Shown here: positions 45,279-57,012 of the stretch, piece after piece
How the letters are laid out: every line of letters starts with the position of its first letter
Position numbering within the stretch: position 1 is the first letter of the stretch
From: Aristolochia californica
Taxonomy: Eukaryota; Streptophyta; Magnoliopsida; Piperales; Aristolochiaceae
Assembly (NCBI GenBank): GCA_029961685.1
Contig: JARWKL010000004.1
Location: 34,296,986 to 34,360,985, forward strand
Direction of reading: 5' to 3'
DNA: 64,000 bases
Program-made: the position numbers and the translations under genes
The notes under the pieces: model-generated
What the model saw: the letters and a program-made list of their open reading frames with translations, nothing else
What the model was told of the DNA's origin: nothing
The model's database searches: none

Positions 45279-46302
45279 AACCGCAGTCGAGAGGAGCAGT
45301 CACATAGCACTAAGAGTGAGAAATGTTGTAATGTAAGCCTGTATACACCGACGTGTTGGGCTCGTCGGACGCACATCGGCGACGATGGCACCTAAGGAAA
45401 GAGACAGCGGTGCAGGGATGGTGAGTAGAGTTCTGAATGGATGAGTTGATTGGACGAGACGTCTGGTAGTGAGCAATAGAGAGCGGCGCGATTGAACAGA
45501 GCGGAGACCGGTGTAGTGTCTGCTGGCATTTCGTGCTCTTGTTGGAGCGTAGCCAAAGCCAGGAGCACGACATCATGCTCTCTGGCTGTCCCGCACCACT
45601 GTACGCACAAGAGCACCAAACGTGCTCACGGCCCATCCAACCCTAGTGTTATCATTGGATACACTTAATTCATATATAAATAACAGGAAAAATAGAATAT
45701 TTTAGTTATCATTCTTTTTCATTTTAGTGCATATGGATTAAATAATTGGATATGCATATATGAATGTTTAATATGTATTAATATTTATATGTGAAAATTT
45801 TATTTAGGTTTTATGCATACTTAATCTTCTATGCATATTATGATTGACCTAAATATAAGATATTAATAATTGGCATAAATTTTAGTCAATTATTTTGATG
45901 TCATATTTTGGTTTACATTCGAATAATTAAGTAATAACCACAACATTCTTAACTATGAAAAATGTCTAGCGACATTAAGTTTAGTCACATAAAGTTAATG
46001 ACATAAAATTTTGTGATTACCCATAGAAAGTTAATAATTTAACCTCACGTGGTAATTTTTATATTTAAGTGATTAATTAGAATTGGAAAGGAAAATTTAA
46101 AACAATTTTTTGGTCACCCACAGGCCTAGAAAATTCCTTTAGAGATAAATTTATGAAGCCATCATAAAGCGATATAAATCATTTGTGTTATAATCTAAGC
46201 CAACTCACATGTTGATTAATTTGTTTGAATTTATTTACATCGGTAAATATTCAGTTTTTGGTTCCATTGCATTTTAAGTAAACATTGTTGTGTATTTTGC
46301 AG
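45279..46302 (+). mobile_element. P3 leader
   Basis: Counterpart of 983-2014, with acceptor TTTTGCAG at 46295-46302. 45870-46080 is inverted relative to 44350-44550. Confidence 0.6.
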
Positions 46303-46405
46303 TTCTTCAAACTTTATCTGTTCCAAATTTTTATTCCTCCAATATTATTTCTCTGAATGGTAATAATTATGATGAAAGGAAGGAGAAAATCTTCCTTGCA
46401 TGGAG
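46303..46405 (+). pseudogene. P3 gag, N-terminal fragment
   Basis: Start of gag as in P1 (L-N-G-N-N-Y-D region). The W-K-E motif is mutated ('gatgaaaggaagg'). It is cut by S1 after TGCGG (46406-46410). Confidence 0.65.
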
Positions 46406-46410
46406 TGCGG

Positions 46411-46815
46411 TGTCAAGTGGTGGAGACTAATTAATGCCTTACACTAAGTTGGTTGCGGATCGACCTTCATGGTAAGGTCGACATGGGGGTTGGAAGGGGG
46501 GCGGAGACCCCATATGATCCACGATATATTGACTGTTGTTTCATTAAGGGTAGTTTAGAAATTTTATTCTTGTAATGCGGTTTCCCTAGTTTTCTCTTTA
46601 AATTGGGGGTTCGCCGCTAAAAGGGCGATTTCTCTTTGTAAGTTATTTCATCTTCATAGTAGATTATTGCAATGGTGGAAGATAGAATGTAGTCCCACCT
46701 TGAGGCGAACCTGTATAAACCTTATAGTGTATTTTCATGCTTGTTTTTTGTCCTTCTTCAACATTTCTTATTATTGCTCTCATTAGTTTGGAATTAGGGC
46801 GTACAATTTCTAACA
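46411..46815 (+). mobile_element. Solo LTR S1 in P3
   Basis: 405 bp with intact TG start and TAACA end, flanked by tgcgg and tgtag. Confidence 0.8.
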
Positions 46816-47049
46816 TGTAGTACCTTGATTTAGCATTTCGAGTGGATGAACCTCCATGGCCCATGGAATCAAGTACCCAAGTTGAAAAAATATCAGTTGA
46901 TTTCTGAGAGCGATTAGAGCGCTTAAGTTTTATGTTTATCAAGTCTCACATTGGGGAAAGTATCCATGGATCCATCCTTGATTTTGCCAAAGCAAAAGAA
47001 TATCTTAAAACTCTTCAAGATTAGTTTGAGACTTCTGACAAAACATTAG
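46816..47049 (+). pseudogene. P3 gag, middle fragment
   Basis: The same Gag stretch (YLDLAF.VDEPPWPMESS, then MFIKSHIG region), with stops. It ends at Q3 after attag (47045-47049). Confidence 0.75.
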
Positions 47050-47492
47050 TGTTGGAAGACAGGGCCCAAGCCCACACACACGACCAAGGAAGACTCACAT
47101 ATCCAAGTATACTAGAAGATGGGTCCAAACCCATACCCATATGATCATGGAAAACCCATGCATCTAAGATATATTGAAGACGGGTTCAAGGCCCACAGAT
47201 CAAGGAGAAGGCCCATAGGCCCACATACATTGATGACAAGATGGTAAATAAAGGGTCATCTCATAGAGATGGCATTGATGTAATTAAGTTAAAGTTCAGG
47301 GTTAAATCCCTAAACCTTAAACCCTAAGTTCAGGGGTATTATTATAATATAGTAGTTTTATTAATATATAAATCGAGCTTCAGGGGGAGGGTTATAATCA
47401 ATTCCATAACCCTTCTTCCTCCTATTTTCTCCCAATGGGTTTTTTTCTCTTTTTCTCCATGAGCTAAATTCATGGAGTCCTGAAAATCAACA
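47050..47492 (+). repeat. 5' LTR of Q3
   Basis: 443 bp, TGTTGGAAGACAGG...ATCAACA. Confidence 0.85.
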
Positions 47493-48028
47493 GGGTATCA
47501 TAGCTTTTATTTTTAAGACTCGAGTATGGTTTTTTCAAGGTTCAGAAACAGAGTATTTTTCCTTTGTCATAATGTTGTTTTTAGTTACTGAAATTCGTGG
47601 TTTATTTTAATGGTATTGTTTTTCTTTCTTCATTTTATTTGTCTGCAGAGTATGATGAGATAGAGTTCTATTTTTTTCTCTCATTAATCTGCCATTGGTA
47701 TTGTTTGCTTCCCACCTCGATAAACTGCCTTACCCTTGGTATATAATTTGTTGTCTTCAGTCTTGAGCAAATCCATGGCATCTTCCCAAGTAGTGTTTCT
47801 GCTACTACTGGCCATCGTCTTCGCTTAACTTCACCGTTCATCTCTCTTAACTTCTCTGGCAGTGTCTGTGCCGCACGCCAAGGTCACTCAATTGGAAGCT
47901 TGCGCCAGAATTATTTCCGTTCTGTAGGAAATAATTCAGTCGCGGAATTATTGTCGTTAAGCCGAGGTCTGTTTTGCCGAAGGTCACGTCGCCATTACCG
48001 GAGACGATGACACCATGAACGAGAGAAC

Positions 48029-48239
48029 TGTTGAAGATACTGTTACAGATATATAACCTTGATTCAAGGCTCCATTTCTGTATATTCCGTTGAAGATAAT
48101 TAGCCCTGATTACAGGCTAATTCTTTGTATAATTTCCATTTCAGATTGATTGTAATATTCTGTATATGGCATTGTAAAGCTAATAAATTGATCATCAACT
48201 CCACCTTTGAAGTGTGGTGGTTTTTATCAAATGCTTTCA
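48029..48239 (+). repeat. 5' LTR of R
   Basis: 211 bp, TGTTGAAGATACTG...AATGCTTTCA. The sequence 'tgtaaagctaataaattgat' near its 3' end resembles a poly(A)-signal region. Confidence 0.85.
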
Positions 48240-48251
48240 TGGTATCAGAGT
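48240..48251 (+). other. Primer-binding site of R
   Basis: TGGTATCAGAGT, directly after the LTR; one mismatch to the standard site. Confidence 0.85.
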
Positions 48252-48959
48252 AGGCGTTCTACCCTGTCTCTGTCGAGCGATTCTAATTTTTTTTCTCTTC
48301 GTTGAGCTTCTCTGCCCCTTTAATTTTTTTTGCGGCGTCCCTGTTCTTCGCCTCTGTCATCGTTGCCATTGAAGAAAGATGACAACTTCGCTTTCTTGGT
48401 GGAGCCGGTGGCGGTGCATCCCGTTGTTGTTCATCTCCTCTGTTCGTCGTCTACTCTCTGCCGTGCGACGTGAACTTCCAGCAGAACACGAACCAATCTG
48501 TCGTCAATCGCTATTCGATCACTGTTTGCCTGTTTCTCCTCCACCGATTTATTTTACGGCTTTGCTGCTTCTCGCTTCGGTATTTATCATCGCAATTTGC
48601 CGTCGATCACTGTTCGATCGCCGTTTGCCAGTTTCTGCTTCACCGATTTATTTTTGGTCTTGCTGCTTCTCACTTTGGTATTTACAGAAGACGTCGCCAC
48701 GTCTCCTGGTGAGTCGCTTCGGATCCTTCTTCGCTTCGCTGCTATATTCTTCGCTTCGCTGCTTAGCCCAAAAAAATTTTTTTTGTTTTGCTGTTTGCTG
48801 CTTCTTTGGGCTGACGCCCAACATTTATTTTTCCTAACTTATCTCTTTGATCAAAGTCAAAGTCAAAGTCAAAGTCAAAGTCCAAAAAAAAATCGTTCGA
48901 CTTCTCCCTTGGCTTCTGAATCTTCTTCTCATCTTCTCCCTTTTAACACTCTCATCCAC
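48252..48959 (+). other. R leader
   Basis: Noncoding leader with T/C-rich sequence and a hexanucleotide (AGTCAA) run at 48854-48882. Overlapping ORFs at 48379-48837 and 48470-48712 are not supported. The frame from 48597 runs into gag without a stop, so the Gag start could be upstream of 48960. Confidence 0.5.
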
Positions 48960-49943
48960 ATGATCACCATCAAGCTTTCTTCCTCTAATTATCTTATCTG
49001 GAAAAGCCAATTTCTTCCTCTCCTTGAGATTCAAGAATTGATAGCTTACGTTGATGGTACTCTTGTCCCACCACCTCGATTTGCACCAGCCACCTCTACC
49101 ACACTCAACCCCACATTTCTTGCATAGAAATCAGCCGATCAACGACTTCTCAGTTTACTGCTATCCTCTCTCACCAAGGAAGCCATGGCTGCTGTTGTTG
49201 GCCTCTCCACTTCCCGTGATGTCTGGGTTGCGTTGGAAAATACCTTCAGCCATCATTCAAAATCCCTTGAACTACGACTCAAGGATGATTTTAAACTGAT
49301 GAAACGCGACACCAAACCAGTTGCTGAGTATGCTCGTACTTTTAAAGCCCTCTGTGACCAGCTCCATGCCATTGGTAGACCTGTCGAGGACATTGACAAA
49401 GTGCACTGGTTCCTGCGTGGCCTCGGCGCTGATTTTTCTAGTTTTTCTACCGCTCAGATCACCACTCTCCCTTGTTTTGAAGATTTAGTTTCTAAAGCAG
49501 AAAGTTTTGAGTTGTTCCAGCTGTCCCTTGAGACTTCTGCCACCACTACAGCGTTCACAGCCACTAATCGCAGTCGTACCAATACCCATGGAACTTCTTC
49601 TGCTTCCTGTGGTAACCACCGTGGTCGTACTCATTCCCACGGCTGCAACTCTTCCAACCGAGGACGCACCCACTTTGGTCAGGGTCGTCGTCCACCCTGC
49701 TGCCAAATTTGTCGCATGGAGGGCCATTATGCTGATCGTTGCAATCAGCGGTATGCTCAGACTGACTCCTCGTCTCATCTTGCTGAAGCCTTCAGTACAT
49801 CTTGTTCTCTCTCTGGATCTGAGGCTGCTGACTGGTTTTTGGACACTGGGGCTTCCGCCCATATGACCACCGATCCATCTACTTTAGATCAGTCCAAAAA
49901 TTACATGGGTAAGGACTCTGTGATTGTAGGAAACGGTGCATAA
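48960..49943 (+). pseudogene. R gag, zinc knuckle and protease
   Basis: Gag starts MITIKLSSSNYLIWKSQFLPLL, as in many copia elements. One stop (49125-49127) breaks an otherwise continuous frame through VWVALENTFSHHSKSLELRL and KALCDQLHAIGRPVEDIDKV. Then come an RGRTH-rich basic stretch, knuckle C-Q-I-C-x4-H-x4-C (about 49698-49740) and protease active site DTGASAHMT (about 49841-49868). The frame ends at 49943. The aspartic protease would cut the polyprotein. Confidence 0.92.
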
Positions 49944-50990
49944 CCCACACTGGTACCTTTTCTCCTGTTCCAAATATTCACTTATTAGATGTCTTGGTTG
50001 TTCCTCATCTCACGAAAAATCTTCTTTCAATTAGTAAATTAACTTTTGATTTCCCCCTCTCTGTTACATTTAATAATGCTTCTTTCACTATCCAGAATCG
50101 TTAAATAGGAAGAGTGGTGGCAACCGGTAAAAGAGATGGAGGGCTTTATGTGCTGGAGCGCAGTAACTTTTCTTTTCTTTCTGTTCTTCGAAATAAATCT
50201 CTGCGTGCTTCATATGATTTATGGCATGCACGTCTTGGTCATGTGAATCACTCTATTATTTCATTTTCAAATAAAAAAGAACATCTTTCTCTTATGTCTT
50301 TATTGCCTTCTCCCAAACTATGTAGTACCTAGCAACTTGCTAAAAATCATCGTTTACCTTATTCTCAAAATGAACGCAGGTCGTCTCATGTGTTAGATCT
50401 CATTCATTGTGATCTTTGGGGTCCTTCCCTAGTCAAATCAACGTCGGGTTTTCTCTACTATGTCATTTTTATTGATGATTATTCCCGATTCACCTGGTTT
50501 TATCCTCTGAAGTTTAAATCTGATTTCTTTGATATTTTTCTTTAATTTCAAAATTTTGTGGAAACCCAACATTCGACTCGTATCAAGATTTTTCAAAGTG
50601 ATGGTGGTGCCGAATTTTCTAGTAATTGCTTCAAAGCCCATCTACGGTCTTCTGGCATTCATCATCAACTCTCTTGCCCTTATACTCCTGCTCAAAATGG
50701 TCACATTGAAAGAAAACATTATCATCTGACTGAGACTGGTTTAGCATTTCTCTTCCACTCTCATCTTCCTTCTCACTTCGGGGTTGACGCTTTCAGCACT
50801 GCAGTTTATATCATCAACTGGTTGCCCACTCCGCTTCTTGGAGTTAAGTCACCCTTTGACCTTTATACGGCTACTCTCCGAATTATGAAAATTTTCAACC
50901 TTTCGATTGTCGTGTTTATCCTTGCTTGCGTGATTATATGCCTCACAAAATTTCTCCCCGTAGTATTCCCTGCCTTTTCTTAGGTTATAG
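49944..50990 (+). pseudogene. R pre-integrase and integrase
   Basis: After a frameshift: LLDVLVVPHLTKNLLSISKL, GGLYVLE, LWHARLGHVNHS (zinc-binding start), HCDLWGPS (first Asp), FIDDYSRFTWF, SDGGAEF (second Asp; normally NGGEF or GGEF) and TPAQNGHIERKH (catalytic Glu; 50558-50983). YIINWLPTPLLG and SPFDLY follow. At least three stops or shifts break it. Confidence 0.9.
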
Positions 50991-51691
50991 CCCCTCTCAC
51001 AAAGGGTTTCGTTGTCTTGATCCTCTCACCTCTCAGCTATATATCACCCGTCATGCTCAATTTGATGAAACTCACTTTCCTACAATCCCTAACTCCCAGG
51101 CCCAACCACTTTCTTCTCTTCACATATCCAATTTCTTGGAACCTCGTCTTCATCATATTGGGCCACACACCCCTTCCTCTCCTCCACATTTCCCGCACAT
51201 TCCTCGATCCAGCTCCTCCCTGTGTAATATTTGTTCTGACCCTTTGGATGAGTCTGTGCAGGTTAATAATTCTCTTGCAGGTGCTTCTTTGCCATCCTCG
51301 GTTTCTAGTCCACCTTCTATTGAGACCACTGCTCATCCGCCTTCTATTGAGACCGCTGCTCATCCGCCTTCTCCCTTGAGCTCTCATCCTATGATTACCT
51401 GTGCTAAAGTTGGTATTTTCAAGCCTCGTCATTCAGCGCATCTCAGCGTCTTGGGCTCTAATGGACTTCTTTCGACTCTTCTTACTTCTACTGAGCCCAA
51501 AGGATTCAAATTTGCTACTAAGAATCCTGCTTGGCTAGCTGCCATGGATGAAGAAGTTCAAGCTTTGCAACAAAATGGTACTTGGATTTTGGTTCCTCGT
51601 CCTCTAAACACCAACATAGTGGGCTCTAAATGGGTGTTTCGCACTAAATATTTGTCGGATGATATTGTCGAGAGTCTCAAAGCTCGCCTTG
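50926..51691 (+). pseudogene. R integrase C-terminus and RT start
   Basis: Open frame with FLGYSPSHKGFRCLDPLTSQLYITRHAQFDE, a Ser/Pro-rich linker with a direct repeat (PPSIETTAH, PPSIETAAH), then MDEEVQALQQNGTWILVP, GSKWVFRTKY and SLKARLV. It is cut inside RLVAKG by the TRIM insertion. Confidence 0.92.
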
Positions 51692-51773
51692 TGTTAAGAA
51701 CCTAGCCAATACTACCCAAAAGACCGGCCTGTTAGGAGCGGAAGACATAGGTACTTAACCCAGGACCATAACA
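51692..51773 (-). repeat. 3' LTR of the TRIM
   Basis: 82 bp, TGTTAAGAACC...CCATAACA on the plus strand. Confidence 0.9.
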
Positions 51774-52009
51774 TCACACCCCACCTTCACGAGCCGATGA
51801 CCACGGCGGTGCAACGACACTGGCCCAACCATAGCATCGCAACAGTGGCGCGACCTACCAGTATTTTAATCCAGCCTTTGCACGCGACGCAGCGGCACTG
51901 GCCCAACCGCAACATCGCAACAGTGGCGCAACCTACCAGTATTTAAATCCAGCATCTGCGCCGTTGCCGGGATTCGAACTCGTGATCGAGCGCTAGCTTT
52001 GATACCAAA

Positions 52010-52091
52010 TGTTATGCACCTAGCCAATACTACCCAAAATATCGGCTTGTTAGGAGCGGAAGACATAGGTACTTAACACAAGACCATAACA
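52010..52091 (-). repeat. 5' LTR of the TRIM
   Basis: 82 bp. The primer site lies two bases to its left (inside the element). Confidence 0.9.
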
Positions 52092-52096
52092 CCTTG

Positions 52097-53400
52097 TTGC
52101 CAAAGGTTATACTCAGGTACCTGGTCTCGATTACACTGACACATTTAGTCCGGTTGTCAAAGCTACTACTGTCCGTGTTGTGCTTTCTCTTGCTATTACC
52201 AATAAATGGCCTCTTCGGCAACTTGATGTCAAGAATGCCTTCCTCAATGGCAACCTTACTGAACATGTTATATATGGAACAACCTCTTGGGTATATTGAT
52301 CCTCGTTTTCCCACTCATGTTTGTCTGTTAAAGAAAGCTCTCTATGGCCTCAAGTAAGCGCCTCATGCCTGGTTTCAGTGTTTCAGCTCCTTTCTTCTCA
52401 CACTTGGGTTTTCTTGCAGCTGCGCCGACACCTCTCTCTTTGTATTTCATCAACACTCTAGCCTTATATATTCGCTTCTTTATGTCGATGACATTATTGT
52501 TACTGGCAATAATCCATCTCTGCTTGACAGCTTTATTCATAAGCTTCATTCTGAGTTTTCTACCAAGGATTTGGGCTCCCTCAGCTACTTTCTTGGTCTT
52601 GAAGCTTCGCCCACTGTTGATGGTCTATTTATCAGTCAGTTAAAATATGCTCGGGATATTCTCACTCGCGGTCAGTTGCTCGACAGCAAACCTGTTCACA
52701 CTCCCATGGTTGTTTCCCAACACTTGTTTGTTGATGGTTCTCCTTTCTCTGATTCTACTCTCTATCGGTCTCTGGTTGGCACCCTTCAATATTTGACCAT
52801 TTCGCGCCTAGATATTGCTCATGCTGTTAATTCTGTCAGCCAATTTTTGCACACGCCTACTGAAGATCATTTTCTTGCTGTTAAACTTATTCTTCACTAT
52901 GTTAAGGGCACTCTCCATTTTGGCCTTATTTTTCGTCCATCCACTGTTCCCAGTGCGCTAGTCGCCTATTCAGATGTTGACTGGGCTGGCTGCCCCGATA
53001 CTCGTCGTTCCTCATCAGGCTACTCCATTTATGTTGGCAACAATCTCGTTTCTTGGAGTGCAAAGAAGCAACCTACTGTCTCCCTCTCCATTTGTGAATC
53101 TGAGTATCATGCCCTAGCTATGACCGTTGTTGAACTTCTTTGACTTACCCATCTTCTGCATGATCCCAAGGTCGTTGTTCCACAGCCGCCCTTGCTCTTA
53201 TGCTAGAACAAAAGTGCTATCTTCTTAAGCTCCAATCCTGTTTCCCACAAGCGGGCCAAACATGTTGAAATAGATTACCATTTTCTTCGGGAACTTGTTG
53301 TCGCTGGCAAACTTCGCACCCAGTTTGTGCCCTCTCACCTACAGGTTGCTGACATCTTCACTAAAAGTGTTTCTCGCCCTCTTTTTGAATTTTTCTGATC
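52097..53400 (+). pseudogene. R reverse transcriptase (main part) and RNase H
   Basis: Continues from the [47 protein letters not shown], catalytic YVDD (52491-52502) with DDIIVTGN, LGSLSYFLGLEA, YRSLVGTLQYLTISRLDIAHAVN, then RNase H AYSDVDWAGCPDTRRSSSGYS, LVSWSAKKQPTVSLSICESEYHALA, KHVEIDYHFLRELV and VADIFTKS. The frame 52571-53143 is open; frameshifts lie near 52260, 52360 and 53140. The YVDD loop is intact. Confidence 0.93.
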
Positions 53401-53452
53401 CAAGCTTCATGTTCGTTCCAATCCGATGCTTCGCTTGTGGGGGGTGTTGAAG

Positions 53453-53821
53453 TCCATGACTAAGGAACTTCATCCCCGTCAAAATATCATATGTTTGTCT
53501 TTCGAAGTCCTTAACGAAGGAACTTATTATTATATTTATGGTACTTTCCTCTACTAATTTCATATATTACTTTACCACTTGAGAGTCATTGCCCTATGGA
53601 GGGACATGGTGGTAGAGGTGGACACTCAGAGCAATGTTTTAGCGGCTAGGAGTGATTTACTCTCACTGATATTATACCAGATGGGCCTCATGAACGAGAG
53701 CACCAACGTGAGGGAGAGTGTTGGATGATGGAGGCATATTATACAAAAAAAATGATTCTATATATCATTTGCTGCAAGCTAGAAGTTCATGTTGTTCTCT
53801 CACCCCCATCTTGAGGGGGAG
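53453..53821 (+). other. Remaining 3' interior of Q3
   Basis: Two partial 57-bp minisatellite units (53450-53530), the extra polypurine-like signal (near 53719), then the true tract and LTR. No gene. Confidence 0.7.
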
Positions 53822-54256
53822 TGTTGGAAGAAAGGGCCCAAACCCACATCACCAAGGAAGACTCACATATCCAAGTGTATTAGAAGATAGGTCCAAGCTC
53901 ATAAGATCAAGGAAGACTCATGCATCTAAGAGATATTGAAGACAGGCTCAAGGCCTACAGATCAAGGAGAAGGCCCATAGGCCCACATACATTGATGGTA
54001 GGATGATAAATAAAAGGTCATCTCATAGAGATGACATTGATGTAATTAAGTTAAAGTTCTTTGGGTTAAAACCCTAAACCCTAAACCCTAATTTCAAGGG
54101 TATTATTGTAATATAATATTTTTTTTAATCTATAAATAGAACTTCAAGGGAAGGGTTATAAACAATTCCATAACCCATCTTCCTCCTATTTTCTCCCAAT
54201 GGGTTTCTTTCCCTTTTTCTCCATGAGCTAAATTCATGGAATCCTAAAAATCAACA
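53822..54256 (+). repeat. 3' LTR of Q3
   Basis: 435 bp, preceded by 'cttgagggggag'. Confidence 0.85.
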
Positions 54257-54261
54257 ATTAC

Positions 54262-55318
54262 CAAGCACCCTGATGATGAAAATGTGTTCCATGAAATTTA
54301 TTGGCACCAAAGGTGTGCGTGAGCACATTGTGCAGATGTGGGACATTACCGCTATACTGAAATTGTTCGAGATTGAGATGTCCGAGTCATTTCTAGTTTA
54401 CTTCATCCTTTACTTGCTCTTGTCAGAATACAGACCGTTCAAGATCTCTTACAACACACACAGGGAGAAATGATCAATTAATGAACTTCTGACCAAGTGC
54501 GTACATGAGGAAGGGAGGCTGAATCAAGAGGGGATTGAAAGTTCGAATTTGATGACTCGTAGCAAGAAACCATTTCAGAACGAGAAGAGAAAAGCCCCTC
54601 TTAATTAAGTTAATAAGGGAGATTTCAAATGTTTTTTTTGCAAGAAGAAAGGACATAAAAGGAAGACTTGTCCCAAATTCAAGCATTGGCTTGAAAAGAA
54701 AGGTAATCTCATCTCTTTAGTGTGTTTTGAATCTAATATGGTTAATATTTCTTATAACACTTGGATGATTGATTCTGGTACTACAATCCATGTTGCAAAC
54801 ACCATGCATAGCTTCTTAAACCAACGAAAACTGACGAAAAGTTAATGTTCGAACTATTCAGGAAAAGAGATGGGTTCATATGTGGGGGCAGTTGAGACCT
54901 ATAGACTTGTCCTTAATTTTGGTTTTTTTTTTTAGACTTTGAAAAGACCTTTTATGTTCCATCCTTTTCAAGAAACCTTATTTACGTTTCTTGACTTTTA
55001 TCTTGTGGTTTTTGTTTCAATTTCCTTACTAATTTCCATCATTTTTAGAAAGACAATATTCTTGTTGGAAAAAAGTATTTTGGATGATGGTTATTCAAAC
55101 TTCTTTTAAATTCTACCCTTAATTGTGGTCTTGTAATTGTGCATGGTACAGATTTTGGCATTAAACATGGTGTTATAAATGAGAAACCCTCTATGTTGTG
55201 GCATTGAAAATTAGGTAATATTTCTATTGTTAGAATTAAAAGATTAGTAAATGAAGGCGTCATTGAGGCTCTTGACTTTAGTGATTTTTGTACTTGTGTG
55301 GATTGTATTAAAAGAAAG
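54262..55318 (+). pseudogene. P3 gag C-terminus through pre-integrase
   Basis: KFIGTKGVREHIVQMWDI, LKLFEIEMSESFLVYF, knuckle C-F-F-C-x4-H-x4-C (about 54629-54670), then a protease region reading DSGTTIHVANTMHSFL (54769-54816), the only copy that keeps a DSG-type active site. A pre-integrase remnant with stops runs to the 5S junction. Confidence 0.82.
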
Positions 55319-55399
55319 CCCATCAAAACTCCGAAGTTAAGCACGCTTGGGCGAGAGTAGTACTTGGATAGGTGACCTCCTGGGAAGTCCTCGTGTTGC
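55319..55399 (+). pseudogene. 5S rRNA fragment fused to P3
   Basis: Same start as in repeats 1 and 2 and nearly canonical to CTCGTGTTGC, then a short deletion removes the last bases and the T5 run. Confidence 0.9.
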
Positions 55400-56401
55400 C
55401 AGTTGTTCCTCTGCCACGGGCTAATTTCTCCCTAGTAATGTTGCGGTTAGGGGCGGCCAAACATATTTGCATATATAGTTTGTTTTATTTTTTAACAGTT
55501 CAAAATATTCAGAAAGAAGAGAAGAGGGGAAAAAAGTATGATTTTGTTTTATTTTCCTTTATTAATGCAGTTTGGTTGAGTTTCGACATGGATGGTAAAT
55601 GTTTTATTCTTTAATGGAACGACATAACGCTCCTTTTTAATATTTTATATCTCGATTTTTCCTTAAGATTTTAATTTTTTATTGTATTTTTTGGAGGGAA
55701 TGTGGAATAGACCAACAGAACATGGGGTAGAGAGGGAATCCAAGGAAAGGATTGGTAGGATGGAGATGTGCGATCAATAAAATTGGGCCCTTTGATAAAT
55801 GTGGTAGAAAGAAAAAATTCTGAGTAAGATAGGCAAGCTAAAACATTCTGCAATTATAGTTAATGTAATAAAAATCAGTTTAGCTATTCTCTTTCTCGAT
55901 TGAACTAACCCATCAGCTCAGAAAATAGCTTTTAGACAAGAAGAAGATTGGATTTTGAGCATAAATGATGCCAATGCTGACAGATTTCAAATCACCTTCT
56001 TGCACACTCTAGGAAAACAACACACAAAGTGATTGACTTCAATTCTAATAGTTTTTGCAAGATGACCAAACGTCAGTGGAACACCAGAATTCAAGTCATC
56101 TAGATGACTAAGATGAATCCAAAAATCATCTCTACGGTTTAAGTTATGGAATCTGGTTTCCACCCATTTTTGCCAATCATGATCAACCAAACGCCGAGGG
56201 TTCGAACCCATGTCGATTTTTTCCCCTCTCTCTCCCGCACCCACTCTCTGGGTCTCTTCATTTTTTATTTTTTTCGCCCTCTCTCCTGCACCCTCTCTGT
56301 CCTCTCCCTGCGGCCCTCGATCTCTCTACTCGCTCTCTCTTCCCCACCATCTCTCTCCAGTCTCCGTCTCTCTGCGGCCTCGCTATCCCTTATCCATTTT
56401 A
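55400..56401 (+). other. Spacer between 5S fragment and PAE3, no gene seen
   Basis: Homologous to 8271-9390, with the G-run region (~90 bp) deleted near 56070. It holds the CTCTCTCC-rich stretch at 56220-56390. Overlapping ORFs there are low-complexity. Confidence 0.5.
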
Positions 56402-57012
56402 TGTGATGGGGCATCCTTTAGCGGTGAAGGTGTAAACCAGGTACTTTGGGATATTTGTTTCTATTTATTTTCTTGTTTCCAATGAAAACAACCATAATCA
56501 TTCTTGCTCTAGACCAATTCCTACACATATTTATTTCCTCTTTTCTATTTAGGTTGTTGGGCTTGTCTTTTGTGGGCAGCGAATTTGGTTGGCTGCCATG
56601 GAAGCTCTGATGTCAAAGGGGATGCGCTATGTTAAGGAGGTTTGGCCTTTCATCTAATGATTTTATCACTTCTTTGGTGTAAGGACTTTAACTCAAAATC
56701 TTGGGGTTTAGGTGATTTTATTTGGTTGGTTCCTTCTAGGCACTTCTTTCTGGTTGTTCTGCTGGAGGTTTATCATCCATAATGCACTGTGATGAGTTCA
56801 GAGAACTCTTTCCAAGATCAATAAAAATCAAGTGTCATGTTGATGTCGGGATGTTCCTTGGAGCATATGGCTTGCTTTTATCTGCTCTTTTTCTTGTATT
56901 ATTGTCATCATGAGTGGAATCAAGGGGTCATGGATCATGCTTTGTTCTAAAGGTTTTTATCTCGATCCAATACTAGGCGAGCATGAAATTATGCCAAGGA
57001 TATTGATTCTAT
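56402..57012 (+). pseudogene. PAE3: pectin acetylesterase pseudogene, 5' exons only
   Basis: Keeps the exons missing elsewhere: CDGASFSGEGVNQ (56402-56440, donor GTACTT), GLVFCGQRIWLAAMEALMSKGMRYVKE (56553-56639, acceptor TATTTAG), and [23 protein letters not shown] then FPRSIKIKC (from 56740), with the intact GCSAGG catalytic serine motif. It is cut at 57012, where M3 sequence begins without an LTR, so all later exons are deleted. Confidence 0.88.

Larger units (their letters stand above)
51692..52091 (-). mobile_element. TRIM: 400-bp miniature LTR retrotransposon in R RT
   Basis: Flanked by perfect CCTTG (51687-51691, 52092-52096), which restores the RLVAKG codons when the insert is removed. 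It has two 82-bp LTRs (51692-51773, 52010-52091; seven differences) with TGTTA...TAACA ends. The minus strand has primer site TGGTATCAAAGC (51996-52007) and a purine tract next to the other LTR (about 51774-51790). Interior ~236 bp with two copies of 'aacagtggcgc.acctaccag' and no coding capacity. The ORF 51866-52066 is spurious. Confidence 0.93.
48029..53452 (+). mobile_element. R: copia element nested in Q3, 3' LTR almost lost
   Basis: 5' LTR 48029-48239 (211 bp), primer site 48240-48251 (TGGTATCAGAGT), leader, gag, zinc knuckle, protease, integrase, RT (split by a TRIM), RNase H and polypurine tract 53433-53444. Only TGTTGAAG of the 3' LTR remains before Q sequence resumes; a GAAG microhomology marks the deletion. 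No right target duplication survives. It is the best-preserved pol in the window and occurs only in repeat 3. Confidence 0.92.
47050..54256 (+). mobile_element. Q3: non-autonomous LTR element carrying nested R
   Basis: Same site as Q1 and Q2; flanks attag (47045-47049) and attac (54257-54261). LTRs are 47050-47492 and 53822-54256. A decayed primer site GGGTATCATAGC is at 47493-47504. Its interior is split by R at 48029. On R's right side most of the Q interior, including all but the last minisatellite units, is deleted. Confidence 0.85.
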
